Of a stretch of 64,000 nucleotides of DNA, positions 12,701-24,700 are shown in pieces; position 1 is the first letter of the stretch, and the number at the start of each line of letters is the position of its first letter. Source of the stretch: Prunella strophiata (Eukaryota; Chordata; Aves; Passeriformes; Prunellidae); contig JAZBQD010000015.1 in assembly GCA_036583965.1 (NCBI GenBank), forward strand, positions 23,899,310 through 23,963,309, read 5' to 3'. The notes below the pieces were generated by a model that made no database searches, was not told the origin of the DNA, and worked only from the letters and a program-made list of their open reading frames with translations. The position numbers and the translations under genes were made by a program.

Positions 12701-15637
12701 TGGAAATCCCTCCACCTTTGTACATCCAGAAATCACACTGATGGAGTATTTACCCATGAAATCCAAAGACCTTCTCAGAGTCACAGTTTTTCAAGGCAGA
12801 ATACTCCACTTTATAAGTACTGTATGCATCTTTGATACCTGTATATATTATTTTGCATCTAGCTGTTTTAAAATGAATCCTGTTGTTTTGTAGGCATATA
12901 GCCAGGTGTTTCAATGACTTTCTAATAGTACCTTGTTCTCATTATTTGAGACAACAATGATCCTTCTTCCATGTGAAATTTTCACAGTAAAAAATAAGAA
13001 CCTAAAAAGTGTGGATAAAAGTTCATAAATTACTTTTGTTGCCTTCTGTTAGCTGTAGAATGTCCTGCATTAAGGAAGTAAACATTCATTTATAAATACA
13101 ATTTTGTTGGAACTCTAAAACATGGTTGTAGTGAATATCCATCTAATGTCTTCAGTTAACAACTATATGAGATAAAAAGATTGTCAGTTCCTGTGTATTT
13201 ATTTTTACAGGTATCCTTGGTCAGCATGATTTTCTTTTAATCTCTTTTCAGAAAGAGCGAGGGAGAGTTTAGCAATTCAAAGAGAGCAATTTGTGGTACT
13301 CTTTCACTTAGTTTTAAGCAGGTTTCAGGTAAAAAAGGTGTGATTCTATCTGAAGGACAATTAAAAAGCATGTAAAACTCCCCTGACATTTCCTGGAAGT
13401 TTCTCTATATGTGTAGGATATGATGCTGCCATACAGAGTGTCCAGATTTGTTTTATCATAGCTAACATTTTTTCCTCACCCCCTCTCCTGATTAATCTTG
13501 TTTGGATCCCAGTTCTGTCACTTGCTCCATCAGGGTGAATTTGAGGACATAATCCCAGTATTTTGGCATGAGAGACATAAAACTGACAAAAAATGATAGG
13601 AGAATTAAATCTATATTATGCTGTAATGGTATGCATTTCCTTTATGAAAAGTTTCTGAAAAACTTAACCAAACTGAAATCAGTAGGGTTCTACATATGCT
13701 GTTCCACATGTAAGAGAATAAAACAGAAAATTCTGTTCCTTTTTAAAAGGCTTCTATGACTGTACTTTGGGATTTGAGAGTAGAAATGTTGTTTCCTAGT
13801 GTTCTGTACCATGATATAAAAGAGAAAAGAAAAAAAGGAGGAAAAAAAACCCTCTGATCATTTTAAGTTTATTTCTATAGAACTTTTTCTCTATTCTTTA
13901 ATTATTCATGGTAAAATCCTTTGAGTAAATGGATTTTGCAGAGGATGATGGGGATGATCCATAAAGTGCAAGAGAAAGGGAGCTATATATGCCAAGCAGG
14001 GAGTATTTTAACATTTCATTTCTATGCATGACTTAAAATACAAATAACAAAGCCTGAAAAGTATAAAACAAATTAAAATGACAATATATATCTGTTGTTG
14101 CAAACACAGTACAGTGATGTAGCATCTCATTTGCTATTTACCTTGCAAAATTTATGTTTATAAAAGTCCATAAACTGGATGCAATTCTTAAGAGACTGCA
14201 TATCCCTAGCTGAGAGCCAGATGTCCTTTGTATGGCCATTTATTTTATATTTTTGTTACTCTGCCTTTTTCAGTAACTCAGAACTAAGGTTCTTGCATAA
14301 CTCTCGAACCTGGAGTTTTAGTAAGACTTTTCATTCCCAGGGATAATAAATACTGATCCACCCACACAGTTCCTAATGGCTGTGCAGGGAAAATAGTATT
14401 GTTAGCACAGTGTTACTCATGTAAAACTTAGGCAGAGGAATTAAAGAACTGCTTCTGTCAAGCAGTTACTGGGCAGCCTGAGAATAAAACTCAAGGTTTT
14501 CCCAATTCCACTTCCTTTGGAACAAATCTTTAATGCAAAGGTTCCTGAAAAGTTTGCTGCTGCTACTCCCAGCATTTCATAAGGGAGACTGAGGAGAAGG
14601 GAGGGGAAAGGTAAACCTATTGTAAAGCACAAAGTGTGGGAAGTGTGGCATCCAAACAAGGGGAAAAGTTTTTAATACTGGAATGAATTTGCTCTCCGTG
14701 TCAAGTGTGAACGGTGCCTGCATTGTGAGGTTTTGTTGTCCACTCTCCTGAGCAGATGGAGCCTGCAGTTGTATGTCACTTGTTTATTACATCCTCTTAA
14801 GATTAGTAGCTGTGTGGCCAGATGGGTCTGGGAGCACAGCTGTGGATACAAGGAAATAAATGAAACCTGTCTGATGCTGCCATGCCCTTTTGTGAGATAC
14901 TGACGTGTTGCAACTGCAACAAAGCAAAAATCACTTTCCTTTAATACAGGAGTGAAGTAGATGTACTTTTTTAAAAATCAAATCATGAAATCAGGGGGAT
15001 GAAGTTCAGAGGATGGTACAATTCTAAGAGGAAAATGTAGTTGAAATCTGTAGCAAACAGCCTCAGCAAATTTACAGGAGCAATTTTAATGTGGTAAAAC
15101 AAATTTAAAGTACATCTCAATCATCCATATAAAATAGAAAGCAAAGGTTTCTATAGAATAAAGAATATGCTCCTATAGAACATATGTCAACTAGGCAGTA
15201 GTATTTCAAAATTTATTAGATGGCATATGTTGAATTATTGATCCAACATTCTGATAAACTATATAATGCATTCATGTAAATGCAAATTAAGTACTGCTCT
15301 ATAGAAGAATGCCAGATTATGGGCTAGAGTTTAAAAAATGAAATGCACAGTTTTAACTCCTTCATGTAAATGAACACAATGCTGGTCACAAAGCCACCAC
15401 CAACCTAGAGATGCTGGGTAGGATTAATCCCATAGTGCACACAAGAGGTACCATCTGCACTCCCTTCTAGTCTAAGAGGAGAAATGGTAATTTTTGGGAA
15501 GAATTCACCTGGCCTCTCTTACAGGACACAAGATGGACAGATTCTGTCCTTGGACAGCAAAGGGTGTCTTGTTGTCTTGGCTCAGTGTAGGCATCTCCTT
15601 TCAGTCCCACTGACAGAGTAGGTTTGATGTGACATCT

Positions 15638-15684
15638 TCTGTATCAATTCAGATACAGAATTGTAATCTGTATCTGAATACAGA
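15638..15684. repeat. Inverted repeat / hairpin in TRIQK intron
   Basis: The arms ATTCAGATACAGA (15647-15659) and TCTGTATCTGAAT (15667-15679) are perfect 13-bp reverse complements around a 7-nt loop. A further 5 bp can pair outside them: TCTGT at 15638-15642 with ACAGA at 15680-15684, leaving a 4-nt bulge on the 5' side. The stem is shorter than a usual pre-miRNA. No known RNA family is recognised. Confidence 0.8.
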
Positions 15685-16932
15685 TCAGTTTTTATAAAAT
15701 CACTGAACTTTTTTCTTCTCTCATTTTAAATGTACATTGGGATTGTTCTGATATAACTGTTTTATAGCTTAACATGAAGCTGAGAATTGGGGGGGAAGTT
15801 TTGCTTCTTTCCTTAGAGGGAGAGTGGGCTTTGGAGGTGCAAACTAACTTTTGGAGCATCTCAAGTGCCCAATTTTAAAAATTCATCATGATGATCAGGA
15901 GTCAAGCAGTAGATGTTGTTAGCTATAGAGTCATACTTTCTATGGGCTGAAGGGGCATAAGGATTTTTCTCAAATTTATCTTTCATCTTTCATTGTCTAG
16001 CAAAATGAGAGTCAACACTACAGGAAGTGTGCTGTGCCTCAGAGAAAAATAAAAACTTAAAAATGAGAAACACAGTGTCTTTGAAAGAAATAAAAAGGAA
16101 AGAAATACAGGAAATAAAAGAAATATTAAGGGGATGATTGTACTATAATTGCATTTTTACAGAGTCCAGCCTTAAGATGATAGGCAGTCACATTATGAGT
16201 ATAATGTGTAGTATAAAAACATTTTTCTGCTTCTGAAAGCTGCTATAAATCAAGTATACTTTGGAAGTCTCTTTTATGTTAATTAAGGAAGATGCAGCAA
16301 GTTGCAATATTTTATGGGAAGAGAGGCAAGTGCAAATTGTTGTGCTTTTTGCCTTATTGCAGAGCTGAAGAAAGAAAAGTTTCATCCAATTCTGAGGGAG
16401 TTTGTAGTTCCATGTTGTACTGCATGCCAGGAGGTTGGGAGGTAGAGGTAGCAATTTTCATTGACTTCCACCATACTGTGTTTGCTTCATTAAAAAATTA
16501 CAAATTTGTTGGCAAAAAGCAGTAACATATTGCTAGAAAACATCAAAATTCACAGTGTAAATTCATAACTTAAATTTGTGTTCAAAACTGTGGTTTGTGA
16601 ATTCTGTCTTTTCCTTTAAAAAAAGAAGGAATTGAATAATAAAAAGATATAAAGCTCCTATTTCTAGGTAAGACTAAAGATTTTTAAGCTAAATATCGTC
16701 TTTCTGGTGGTATATCAGACTCACCAAAATCTTCATTAGGTGAATGGATTCTACAACATTTGGAATGGTAATCACAATAGAGAAATCATGAAAGCATCAA
16801 TGCCTTATGCAATTATATTATGTCTGATGTTATTTTGATGTGCACTGTAGAAGGGAAATAATATTTATTCCTGATTAATCTGAAAATATGGTATTATTTC
16901 TAACAGGTTTTTGTTTTCTTTTATTTCTACAG

Positions 16933-17046
16933 GAAGTTGCCCTTGTCCTTGCAGCTATACTGGTATTTTTGTTGGCTTTCTATGCTTTTTTTTATCTTAA
17001 TGTTTCCGATGAAGTTGACCTTGATCTGGATCCAGATGAAAACTAG
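16933..17046 (+). CDS. TRIQK: TRIQK terminal coding exon (transmembrane helix and acidic tail)
   Basis: This is the last coding exon, 37 codons plus TAG at 17044-17046. It starts in phase 0 after TTCTACAG. It encodes EVALVLAAILVFLLAFYA, continuing FFYL: a hydrophobic segment of about 20 residues typical of one membrane-spanning helix. An acidic tail ending DLDLDPDEN follows. The human protein has the same layout, a short basic N-terminal part, one C-terminal helix and an Asp-rich end, and localises to the ER. If the missing upstream exon supplies the usual 20 codons plus the split Gly, the protein totals 86 residues, the length of the human protein. Overlapping open frames in other phases, for example 16937-17209, are shadows of this exon. 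Confidence 0.94.
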   Translation, partial: EVALVLAAILVFLLAFYAFFYLNVSDEVDLDLDPDEN

Positions 17047-17485
17047 CAGATGCAATGAATCTATCATCAAGATTTCTTCAGCTTCAACAAGACTACATAG
17101 GAACACACAGTCCCTTCACTGTAAGACAGTAAATGATGCCATTCCTTGCAGTCCAAATTCACAAGAAAGTTTTGCAATACATCAGTCACATTCCAGGTCT
17201 CCAAAATAAGAACACTTATGCCTGGCCAAGTGTATTTGTCTAACATCAAAGCCAGGAACAACAGTACAATACATGAGGTTTATTGTTTACATTATGTTTT
17301 TCTCAGGCAGAGAACTTTGATGTCAAAAGACAGGTGCTACTATTATCATGGGTATTGATGCTGACTTCACAGGAGTGTCTGCCTTGACCGAATTTATGAA
17401 TCAGAGCTTCCTAATAACCAAATTAGTTTCTTGTTCCTTTCTGACAAGAAAGCAGAAATACCAAATAAAAAGTCTTTTCTTCATT
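17047..17485 (+). other. TRIQK: Probable TRIQK 3' untranslated region (proximal form)
   Basis: Sequence after the TRIQK stop codon has no coding continuation. The first canonical poly(A) signal in the + direction is AATAAA at 17464-17469, followed within 30 nt by a T/GT-rich stretch (TCATTTGTGTTT), so cleavage near 17485 is plausible. Longer 3'UTR forms reaching later signals, for example AATAAA at 20223-20228, cannot be excluded. The end is an inference from motifs only. Confidence 0.55.
17464..17469 (+). terminator. TRIQK: Candidate poly(A) signal AATAAA for TRIQK
   Basis: This is the first AATAAA downstream of the TRIQK stop codon, about 420 nt after it, with a T-rich/GT-containing element downstream. 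Use of this site cannot be shown from sequence alone. Confidence 0.5.
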
Positions 17486-19445
17486 TGTGTTTAAAATATA
17501 TCAAAACACCCTCATCCTCTCTCTCCCTTTTAATCTTTCTTGTGCATGTGTGTGCATGCATGAAGATGGAAGAAATTGTAGGAAAAAAATATCTTCTTAC
17601 AAGCAGTCTGTCACCTTCTATATGGACCTAATTTTCTGTCATTCCAGATTCTGTGTGCCCATATATCTGCAGTAATCTTTTTCATTCTTTTGCCAACTGT
17701 TCAGCACACATGTGTTCTGTTAGAAATGGCACCTGGATGACAGAAGCTCTAACATTCACATATGCTTCTGAAACACAGTTCTTTGCCTCCTGTGCTGTCT
17801 GAACTAGTGTAAATAGAAAGTTTAGTCGATGTTGGTTTTAATTAGTGTATTGGTCTACTATTAATATAAAGTCAAAATTGTGTTTTAATTATGCTCTTCC
17901 TGATGGTTTTGGTATCAACTTGCTCTACCTATTAGGGGCATGTTGTATAAAAACATTCCTTTCCAGCTATACAATCATTTTAATCACCAAACAAATGTGA
18001 GAAGCTGTAAGTAATAAGAAAACACTTTTTTTTCCTGGCGTACTAATAACTGGTAAATCTTGGCTCCATTACATCCTTCAGTTCTTGCAAAGTACCTTTC
18101 AAATTAGGCACTGTAGATAGCATTTTTGTTCCTTTTGATAGCTAGAAGCCACTTGAAGAATTTGGTGTGTCAGAGCAGCTGCAGGGAGCTTTAAAATTCT
18201 GGCTTTATCCTGTTCTGCTTTGAGTTTGGCATATAACTGAGTTTATGGATGTAAAGACTCAGTTTTGATCCTCTTAAAAGTGTGGCCACTCTGACTGAGA
18301 TTCAGTTCTGATTCAGTTTGATATCAATGTAGAGCCATTGGTGCTGAATGTCACAAGGAAATTTAGGCAGACTGACTTCCAGAAAAGTTTTCATAATTCT
18401 GAGGCTTGGTTTTGCCTTTGACATAAATTTCAGAGCTGAACGTTAGGTTTAATTGCGACTGAGGTATTTACTGTCTTGTTCCTGAGATGCCTGGCTAAGA
18501 TTTCTTATAGTGATTTTGAAGACAAAGGGATACAAATCACAGCAAATATTATAATGGAAAATATATTTCTTTTAAATTGACACAGTCCCATTATCACCAC
18601 TTAAGAAACTTGGATCAATACAGTTAATTTTTAAACCATACAGTAACTATGACCCTATACATTATGAGTCTCTAAGGATCCACTTCATATGTGTCATAGT
18701 GTTCATTCACTTTATGCCATGCAAAACAACAACTCTAGAAATTCAGAGTTCAACAGTCTTCCGAAAAATATATGAAAGAGAAGCTTATATATGCAAATAT
18801 ATCTCATTTTCTACATATGACTCTTACAGACACAAAATCCTAACATTTATGTATGCATATGAGTTACTGTCCACTACTAGTCACACAGCTGACCAAACAA
18901 CTTGCAACCTTTACAACATGTTGAATTTATGGTGAAGCATTATCTGACACATGGCCCAACTTCCAGTGGAGGGAAAAGCATATCACAAGCTGTCTCCTTG
19001 GATGAGACATGCCTTTCACTCCACCAGCACCCAACCACATGCCACAGAAGCTGCAGACCTCTCCTGTTACTTTACTTTAGCAGTTTTCATGTTCTATAAC
19101 ATGCTGGAAGGTTTGCTTCTTAATGTCAGCATGTAGCCCTCCTGGGTCATGTATGGTCTGAGAAAGATAGGTAGTTACTCTCTTCATGCAGATCATCTCA
19201 TAACCTGCTCTCTCAATTGGTTGCATTAAAAAGCAAGCAATTCTTACTGTCAAATTTAGGAACATGAAGTTTCTAGAACAGGAATATTCCATTTCCTGTA
19301 ACTGTGAATCAGACCAAATCTGAAGTGTGTATATATGTGATTCTATCAGCTTCCCCAATGTGGGGCTTATGAGTCCATATTGCCCACAATTTGCCATTTG
19401 TCTATTGGCTTTGTTTGGATGATGTCTTTTCATTTGCAGTGAAAG
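17486..19445. other. Non-coding tract downstream of TRIQK
   Basis: AT-rich sequence with no exon or element I can name. It may include a longer TRIQK 3'UTR. The open frame on the - strand at 19077-19433 (118 codons) resembles no known protein. Confidence 0.6.
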
Positions 19446-19800
19446 ATCATAGAATCATTAAATCATTGAATGGTTTGGGTTAGAAGGGATGCAAAAGATC
19501 ATCTCTGCCATCTCATACCTCTGCCATGGGCAGAGACACCTTCTACTAGAGCACTGTTGCTCAAAGCCCTGTCCTGGTGTCAAACACCTCCAGGGATGGG
19601 GCATCCACAGCTTCCCTGGGCAACCTGTTCCAGTGCCTCACCACCCTCAGAATAAAGAATGTTAATGTCTAATCTAAACTTACTCCCTTTTAGTATGAAT
19701 CAACTCTCTCTTGTGCTGTCTCTACATGCTTTTGTAAAAAATCCATATTTTTGTAGGCTCCCTTCAGGTACTAGAAGGATATTCTCATGTAACAGGAGAA
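19446..19800 (-). mobile_element. CR1 LINE 3' end, - strand
   Basis: Reading on the + strand, the fragment opens with ATCATAGAATCATTAAATCA and 'tggtttgggttagaagggat'. It continues with 'cctccagggatggggcatcc', 'cctgttccagtgcctcacca' and, near 19750, 'cccttcaggtactagaagga'. These are successive hallmarks of the reverse complement of the avian CR1 3' region (end of ORF2 plus 3'UTR). The element is therefore inserted on the - strand, truncated at its 5' end as is usual for CR1, and well diverged. The inner limit is approximate. Confidence 0.9.
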
Positions 19801-21715
19801 TTTCTTTTTGCTTAGACTGGGTAGACTTCTGTTCAGTGTATGTAGAAATACATGGTAAATATTGCAGCAAATACACTTCTTCTCTTATCAGTACAATAAT
19901 TCCTAATGGGACATGTGGCTTATTTTGCCCTTAATTATATCCGAGATTGATATATGCCTTCTGGATTTTGGACCATCTATCTTTGTATGAGTTGCTTGGT
20001 GTCTATTTTATTAATAAATGATTTTTTTCTATTTTGGTTCTCTTATTAATGTTGAACACCCTGAATTATGTATACATTTGAAAGGACATTCAAGCAATCT
20101 AAACAGCACAATGTTCAAAAGTAAGTACTGATGTCAGTTTTAGAATATCTGGATTACTTTAGGTGGTTCTAGCCTCTAAACTCATATTAAAACTAAACGT
20201 GGCCTATGAATACTTAAAAGACAATAAAGAGAACTTCCTTTGGCATCCTACCCAATACTAATAGATCAGATCTCTTTCTGGAGTTGATCCATGCAGCTCT
20301 ATCACTTCAGTTGTACAAGATTTTTTTATGATAAAATTAGTAATTTTATATGCTTGTTTGAAAGAAGGATTGCTGATCAAATAATTTGCATGGCAAACCT
20401 GGCTTAGTGAATTTTTTCAAAGATATTCACCTGAAGGAAAAAGTAGACATCAGTAGTTACCCTCTACTCCTGGAGTAAACTGAATTTTTTTGTACCAGAG
20501 GTTGTGGAGGAGATACCTATACTGAGTCCTTGTGCTGTGGGTGGGAGCAGATGTCCTGTCTGAAAGAATTCTCTGGCTAGGAAGGAATAACAGTCTTCCA
20601 GAAGTGATTTTGCTCAGTAAACCTTCCTAGGTGGTTTTCCTTTTCTCTTTGATTCTTCAAAAGCAGAACCAGCATGTAGACCATCTCAGGACAGAAGCCT
20701 CAGTCTAGTTTTTTTACTAGTGCTTCTAGTGAACATTGCCAAGGAAAGGGCTCTAGCTCTACTACCTAGAGTCCATAAACATATTTTACTGGAAGCTTAG
20801 GAGGCATGTTAAGCATTTCCCTAATAGACCCTAGAGGGTACATTTGAACTTTTCTTGAAGAATGCTGTAGTTAAAGCTCAGTGTTGCATATCATATAGAC
20901 ACCATGTGATTCAGAATCAGCTCCTTCCATGCATCAGGCCAGCTGTAGCAGGTCTGTAGCAGGACATGTAGACTGGGAGATTGTGCTGCAGCACATAACT
21001 ACAGGTAGCTACAACATGAGCAAACTCATTGTTAGGTGTCCTCTAGAGCAGCTGACCTAAAAGTTTGGTTTGAAAACACAGGTTTTGAACAACTCTTCTA
21101 AAGGAAAGCACTGTGAAAGCCCTACAAAACTGTTCATGCCTCTTCCAGGAAGATTGCTACCATGGAAGAGGCTCATCTGCTGACTTAGGGCCAAGTTTTG
21201 AATGCTGCCATTTTCAGAAGGAAAATGCTGCTAGGAGCTCCCAGCAGATAAGGGATTGTCCCTGTTAGGCACAGCTGAGCCAGGTGGTGAAGGTCAAATG
21301 CATTCAGGACAATTCTCTGTAGATAACTGTACTTGAAAAGCAGAGTAGGCAAGTTAGAGTGCCAACAAAAAAGATGCTACAGATCTTGATTGCATTTCAA
21401 GTTCTGCTTACAGTAGCATAGTAATTAGGAGTGCTTATGACTAAGAAAATAACAGTATGGCACATCAATAAGACAGCAGAAATGCAATGTTGGAACTGCA
21501 TCCTAAAAGATTTTACAGTGGATTGTGCCTGCACTTTGGGAAGTGAAGCCATGAGATGAATAAATTGGCAAAGATTATCTGTGATCTTATGCTTACAATA
21601 TTTTTTCCTGAAAGAGCCAGTGGAGATATTTTGCAGTACTTTTCCCCATCATCCTCTTAGTTTGCTGTAATGCATTTTTGTAGATGTATTTCATTCTACA
21701 CATTTCCAAAAGTGA
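19801..21715. other. Non-coding tract
   Basis: AT-rich sequence without a recognised exon, RNA gene or element. It contains an AATAAA at 20223-20228. Confidence 0.6.
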
Positions 21716-21742
21716 TTTTTTTTTTTTTTTTTTTTTTTTTTT
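21716..21742 (-). repeat. 27-T run with ATTAAA signal on its upstream (-) side
   Basis: There are 27 consecutive T on the + strand, an A-tail when read on the - strand. On that strand ATTAAA (complement of 21759-21764) lies 16 nt before the A run, the spacing of a poly(A) signal to a tail. That could mark the 3' end of a retroposed transcript. I could not recognise any gene in the adjacent - strand sequence above 21765, so this may be a chance pairing. Confidence 0.6.
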
Positions 21743-24700
21743 GCGGTTCATCAATTCATTTAATTGACAGAATCCTCTACTCATCCTTTTATCCCCCCTT
21801 AATCACAATCAAATTAGTGGGGAGACAGCCAAAATGTTAGGTACCAGTGTCTCTCAAGCAGATGTCACACCACTATTTTTTAGCTCGTTTAAATGAATAA
21901 ACATGTTAAACTGTGAAGTATTACATTTTAGATTTTTTCATTAAAAAAAATGGGACAATCTGTTTACTGTCCTTAATTGAGACAACAATCCTGGTGGTTG
22001 CCAGTTTTGGCAGTTGTAATGATGAACTATAAATATTGGGACAGACTAACTGATGATTGTGGAGGATAGTTCAAGTACAATACTCATTCTGCATGAATAC
22101 TTTTTTCAGTGCTACATTTTTTTCTAGCTTCTGTGATTGTTGTACTGGTTTTGCATGTTAAAAATAAATAAATACCTGACTAGTCAATCAATAGGCTTGA
22201 TTCTGTTGTCTTATTCTCCATAGCTACATACAACATAGAAAAGCTGTCTACCCTGGGCCACGTGTCTACCATGAACCCAAGTTCATGCCTTGCTCAAACT
22301 CTCCCTAAAAGGTGTCCAAGTCAGTTACAAATAGGAGCTGCAAAGAGCTTTGTTTTGCTGGACTGTGGAAAAACTGAGCAGCATAAGGATCTTCAGTACT
22401 CTTTTTGCCATTTCACAAAGATATTGTAGAAACTTAAAATAGTGCAGCCACAGGAGGTGAGTGTGGAGTTTGGTGACAAACAGATGTCATTGTTCTATTG
22501 CGCTTCCTCCAGAAACAAGACTGGAAGAAAATTGAAGCAAAATGGCCAGTTCTTGCAGGAGCCAACCACTCAGAACTCACCATGTTGCTCAAGAAGAGCT
22601 GAGTCTGATATCAAGTCAGAGCTACCACAACTTCTTCTTTTTCATAGGATGATAAAAGGGCCACAAGGAGTCTGGAGCAAAGCAGCTTCTTGGACCAATG
22701 GGTCATTTATTTAAGCAAGAAAGAAACAGGGTTTGGGGATTTACACAGAGCACAGGTCAGAGTAGTTGCTGCTGCCTTCATGTGTAAAAAAGTCACATTA
22801 TGCTAAGATGGAGTAGTTTGTGTGTCTGTTACAGAGTTAAACATGAATGTTCTGATACTGGCAATGTCCACATTTCTCTAGAGGCACCTTCTCCTGTGAG
22901 ACTATTATCAGAGAGGGGGATGTGGAGGGAAATGGCAGGGGAGCCCTTTTGCTGATTCTGCACTCCTAAAGCATCTCTCCTGCTCAGTGGGTAGCTGCTG
23001 GTGTTTAGAGTAGGACTGCAGTCCTGGGTTGCTTTGGACAGGCTACAAAAAGAATAGAGCAGAGCTTAACCTACAGGGTGAATCTCCTACCATTACTGGT
23101 GCCTGATTTGTTACCACAAGTAAATCCACTTTTATTTATTAGGTTCTCAGATGGTGCCAGAGAAATTGTCTTTTGTTGTTCTTTTGAAACTGTTCTGCAT
23201 AGTTGTTTTGCTTACTGTCTGTGGGGCTCCTATCCACTCAAAGAATGCCACACTCATGCCTACTGCTCTTTGGTAGCATGAGCCCTTGTCCTTTTGCAAG
23301 GAGGGGCTGGGGAGTGACCTGCCATCTCCCCTGCTCTCACCTGCCTGGAGCTGAATATTCCTCAAGTCACTATTACTGTGTAATGTAGTAAAACTTTCTG
23401 TGTTTTGGTGAGGACAAGCAAATTGTGAATTCAGGGCAGCTTTATTTAGCCTTTCCTGCCTGAGGAACCTTTAGAGCTGCAAGCGTGGTGAAACTCAGGT
23501 TTTTCCCTACTTCCCTTTTGATGACTTCCTTCAGCTTAACATGAGCTAAGGTTCTATGCTTGTCTGTGCTTGTCTACTTAAGGCAGGGCTGTTTTAACAG
23601 TATCATGAGTTTTTGCTGCCCTAAAGAGCTCATGACTGCAGGTGACCATGTTTGTGTTTATGTGTTCATTAATCATAGCCTTTCTTGAACTGCCCTTCTC
23701 AGGCAGTACTCTGCCTTTGTTCACTCAATCTCTGCTGCTCCAGTAATAACAGGATGCACTAAGCAGAAGAGAGTAGAGTGCTTTTTTAGATCATTACCAA
23801 AGCCACAAATTAATTTAAAGTTAGTCAATATATGTGGAGGCATTCTCCCAGTACACTGTATAGATGCTTATTTTGAAGAGCAGCCTGTTCTTGTGAATTA
23901 TATTTGACAGTCCTTGCACTTATACATGGAGGATTTTGAGTTCACATTAAAATAAGTTATAAATATGACTGTGTTATTCATGAGAATACATATGAATTTT
24001 TTATTTTCTCATAAACTGATCATCAGCTGCCATTAATTAACAGAAGATTGGCCTTTATTTTTCAGTGATACAGTTTTTTCAGCTTCTTATCTGAAATGTT
24101 ACAGAGTGTAATTACATCCCTTTGGTTAAGGGTTACCTCAAAATAAGAATTAATTGCAATACGTATGACTTCTTCTGGAGACTGCAGTGATGAAATATGG
24201 CAAATTCTCCATAGAAATATCAGATATATGACTCCAACAAAAGCACTGGTTTTGAAATTTTTCCTTCAGTGGGTTTTACCTTCTGTCTTTGGAAATTTTC
24301 AAGTTGATATTAGGATGGAGTGGGAAATGCCTGAAGGCTAAATGAAAGGACTAAAATAAATGCTCAAGAGACTGTTCCCATGCATTATTCAACCTCTCAT
24401 GTACACATAGCTGTGACTGGGCTTATGTCAGTGTTATGGGGTGATGGAGAGGCAGCACATCTGAGACAGCCCACTTGGCTTGTGAATGCAGCACCCTCAA
24501 ACCCACGGTGGCAAGAGTTTCTTCTACACTATAATAGGCTCCTGTACACAGAAGAGATATCTTTTACTAAATTATTTCCTATCTACAGAAAAAGATGGAT
24601 TCTGTTTTATACGTCTTTACAGATAGAAAAAAGAAAAAATGTTCCCTATGAGCAAGGGCATTTGGAAATAAGAATCATTCCTGCAGCACAGGAGTTGTGC

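Larger units (their letters stand above)
6991..16932 (+). other. TRIQK: TRIQK intron between the last two coding exons
   Basis: This 9.9-kb intron runs from GTAGAG at 6991 to TTCTACAG at 16925-16932, and it is phase 0 at both ends. It is AT-rich. It contains a 27-A run (8526-8552), a decayed CR1-like ORF1 fragment on the - strand (about 9245-9790) and a 47-nt hairpin (15638-15684). Outside these I see no exon, RNA gene or clear element. Short open frames in it resemble no known family. Confidence 0.85.

Noticed and set aside
15638..15684. Hairpin as a pre-miRNA
   Set aside because: The stem is too short (13 + 5 bp) and the perfect-arm design lacks the usual ~60-80-nt imperfect hairpin. It is kept only as an inverted repeat.
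16937..17209. 90-codon + strand frame beginning MPLSLQLYWYF
   Set aside because: It overlaps the TRIQK terminal exon in another phase. The real frame is set by the splice site at 16933 and the match to TRIQK.
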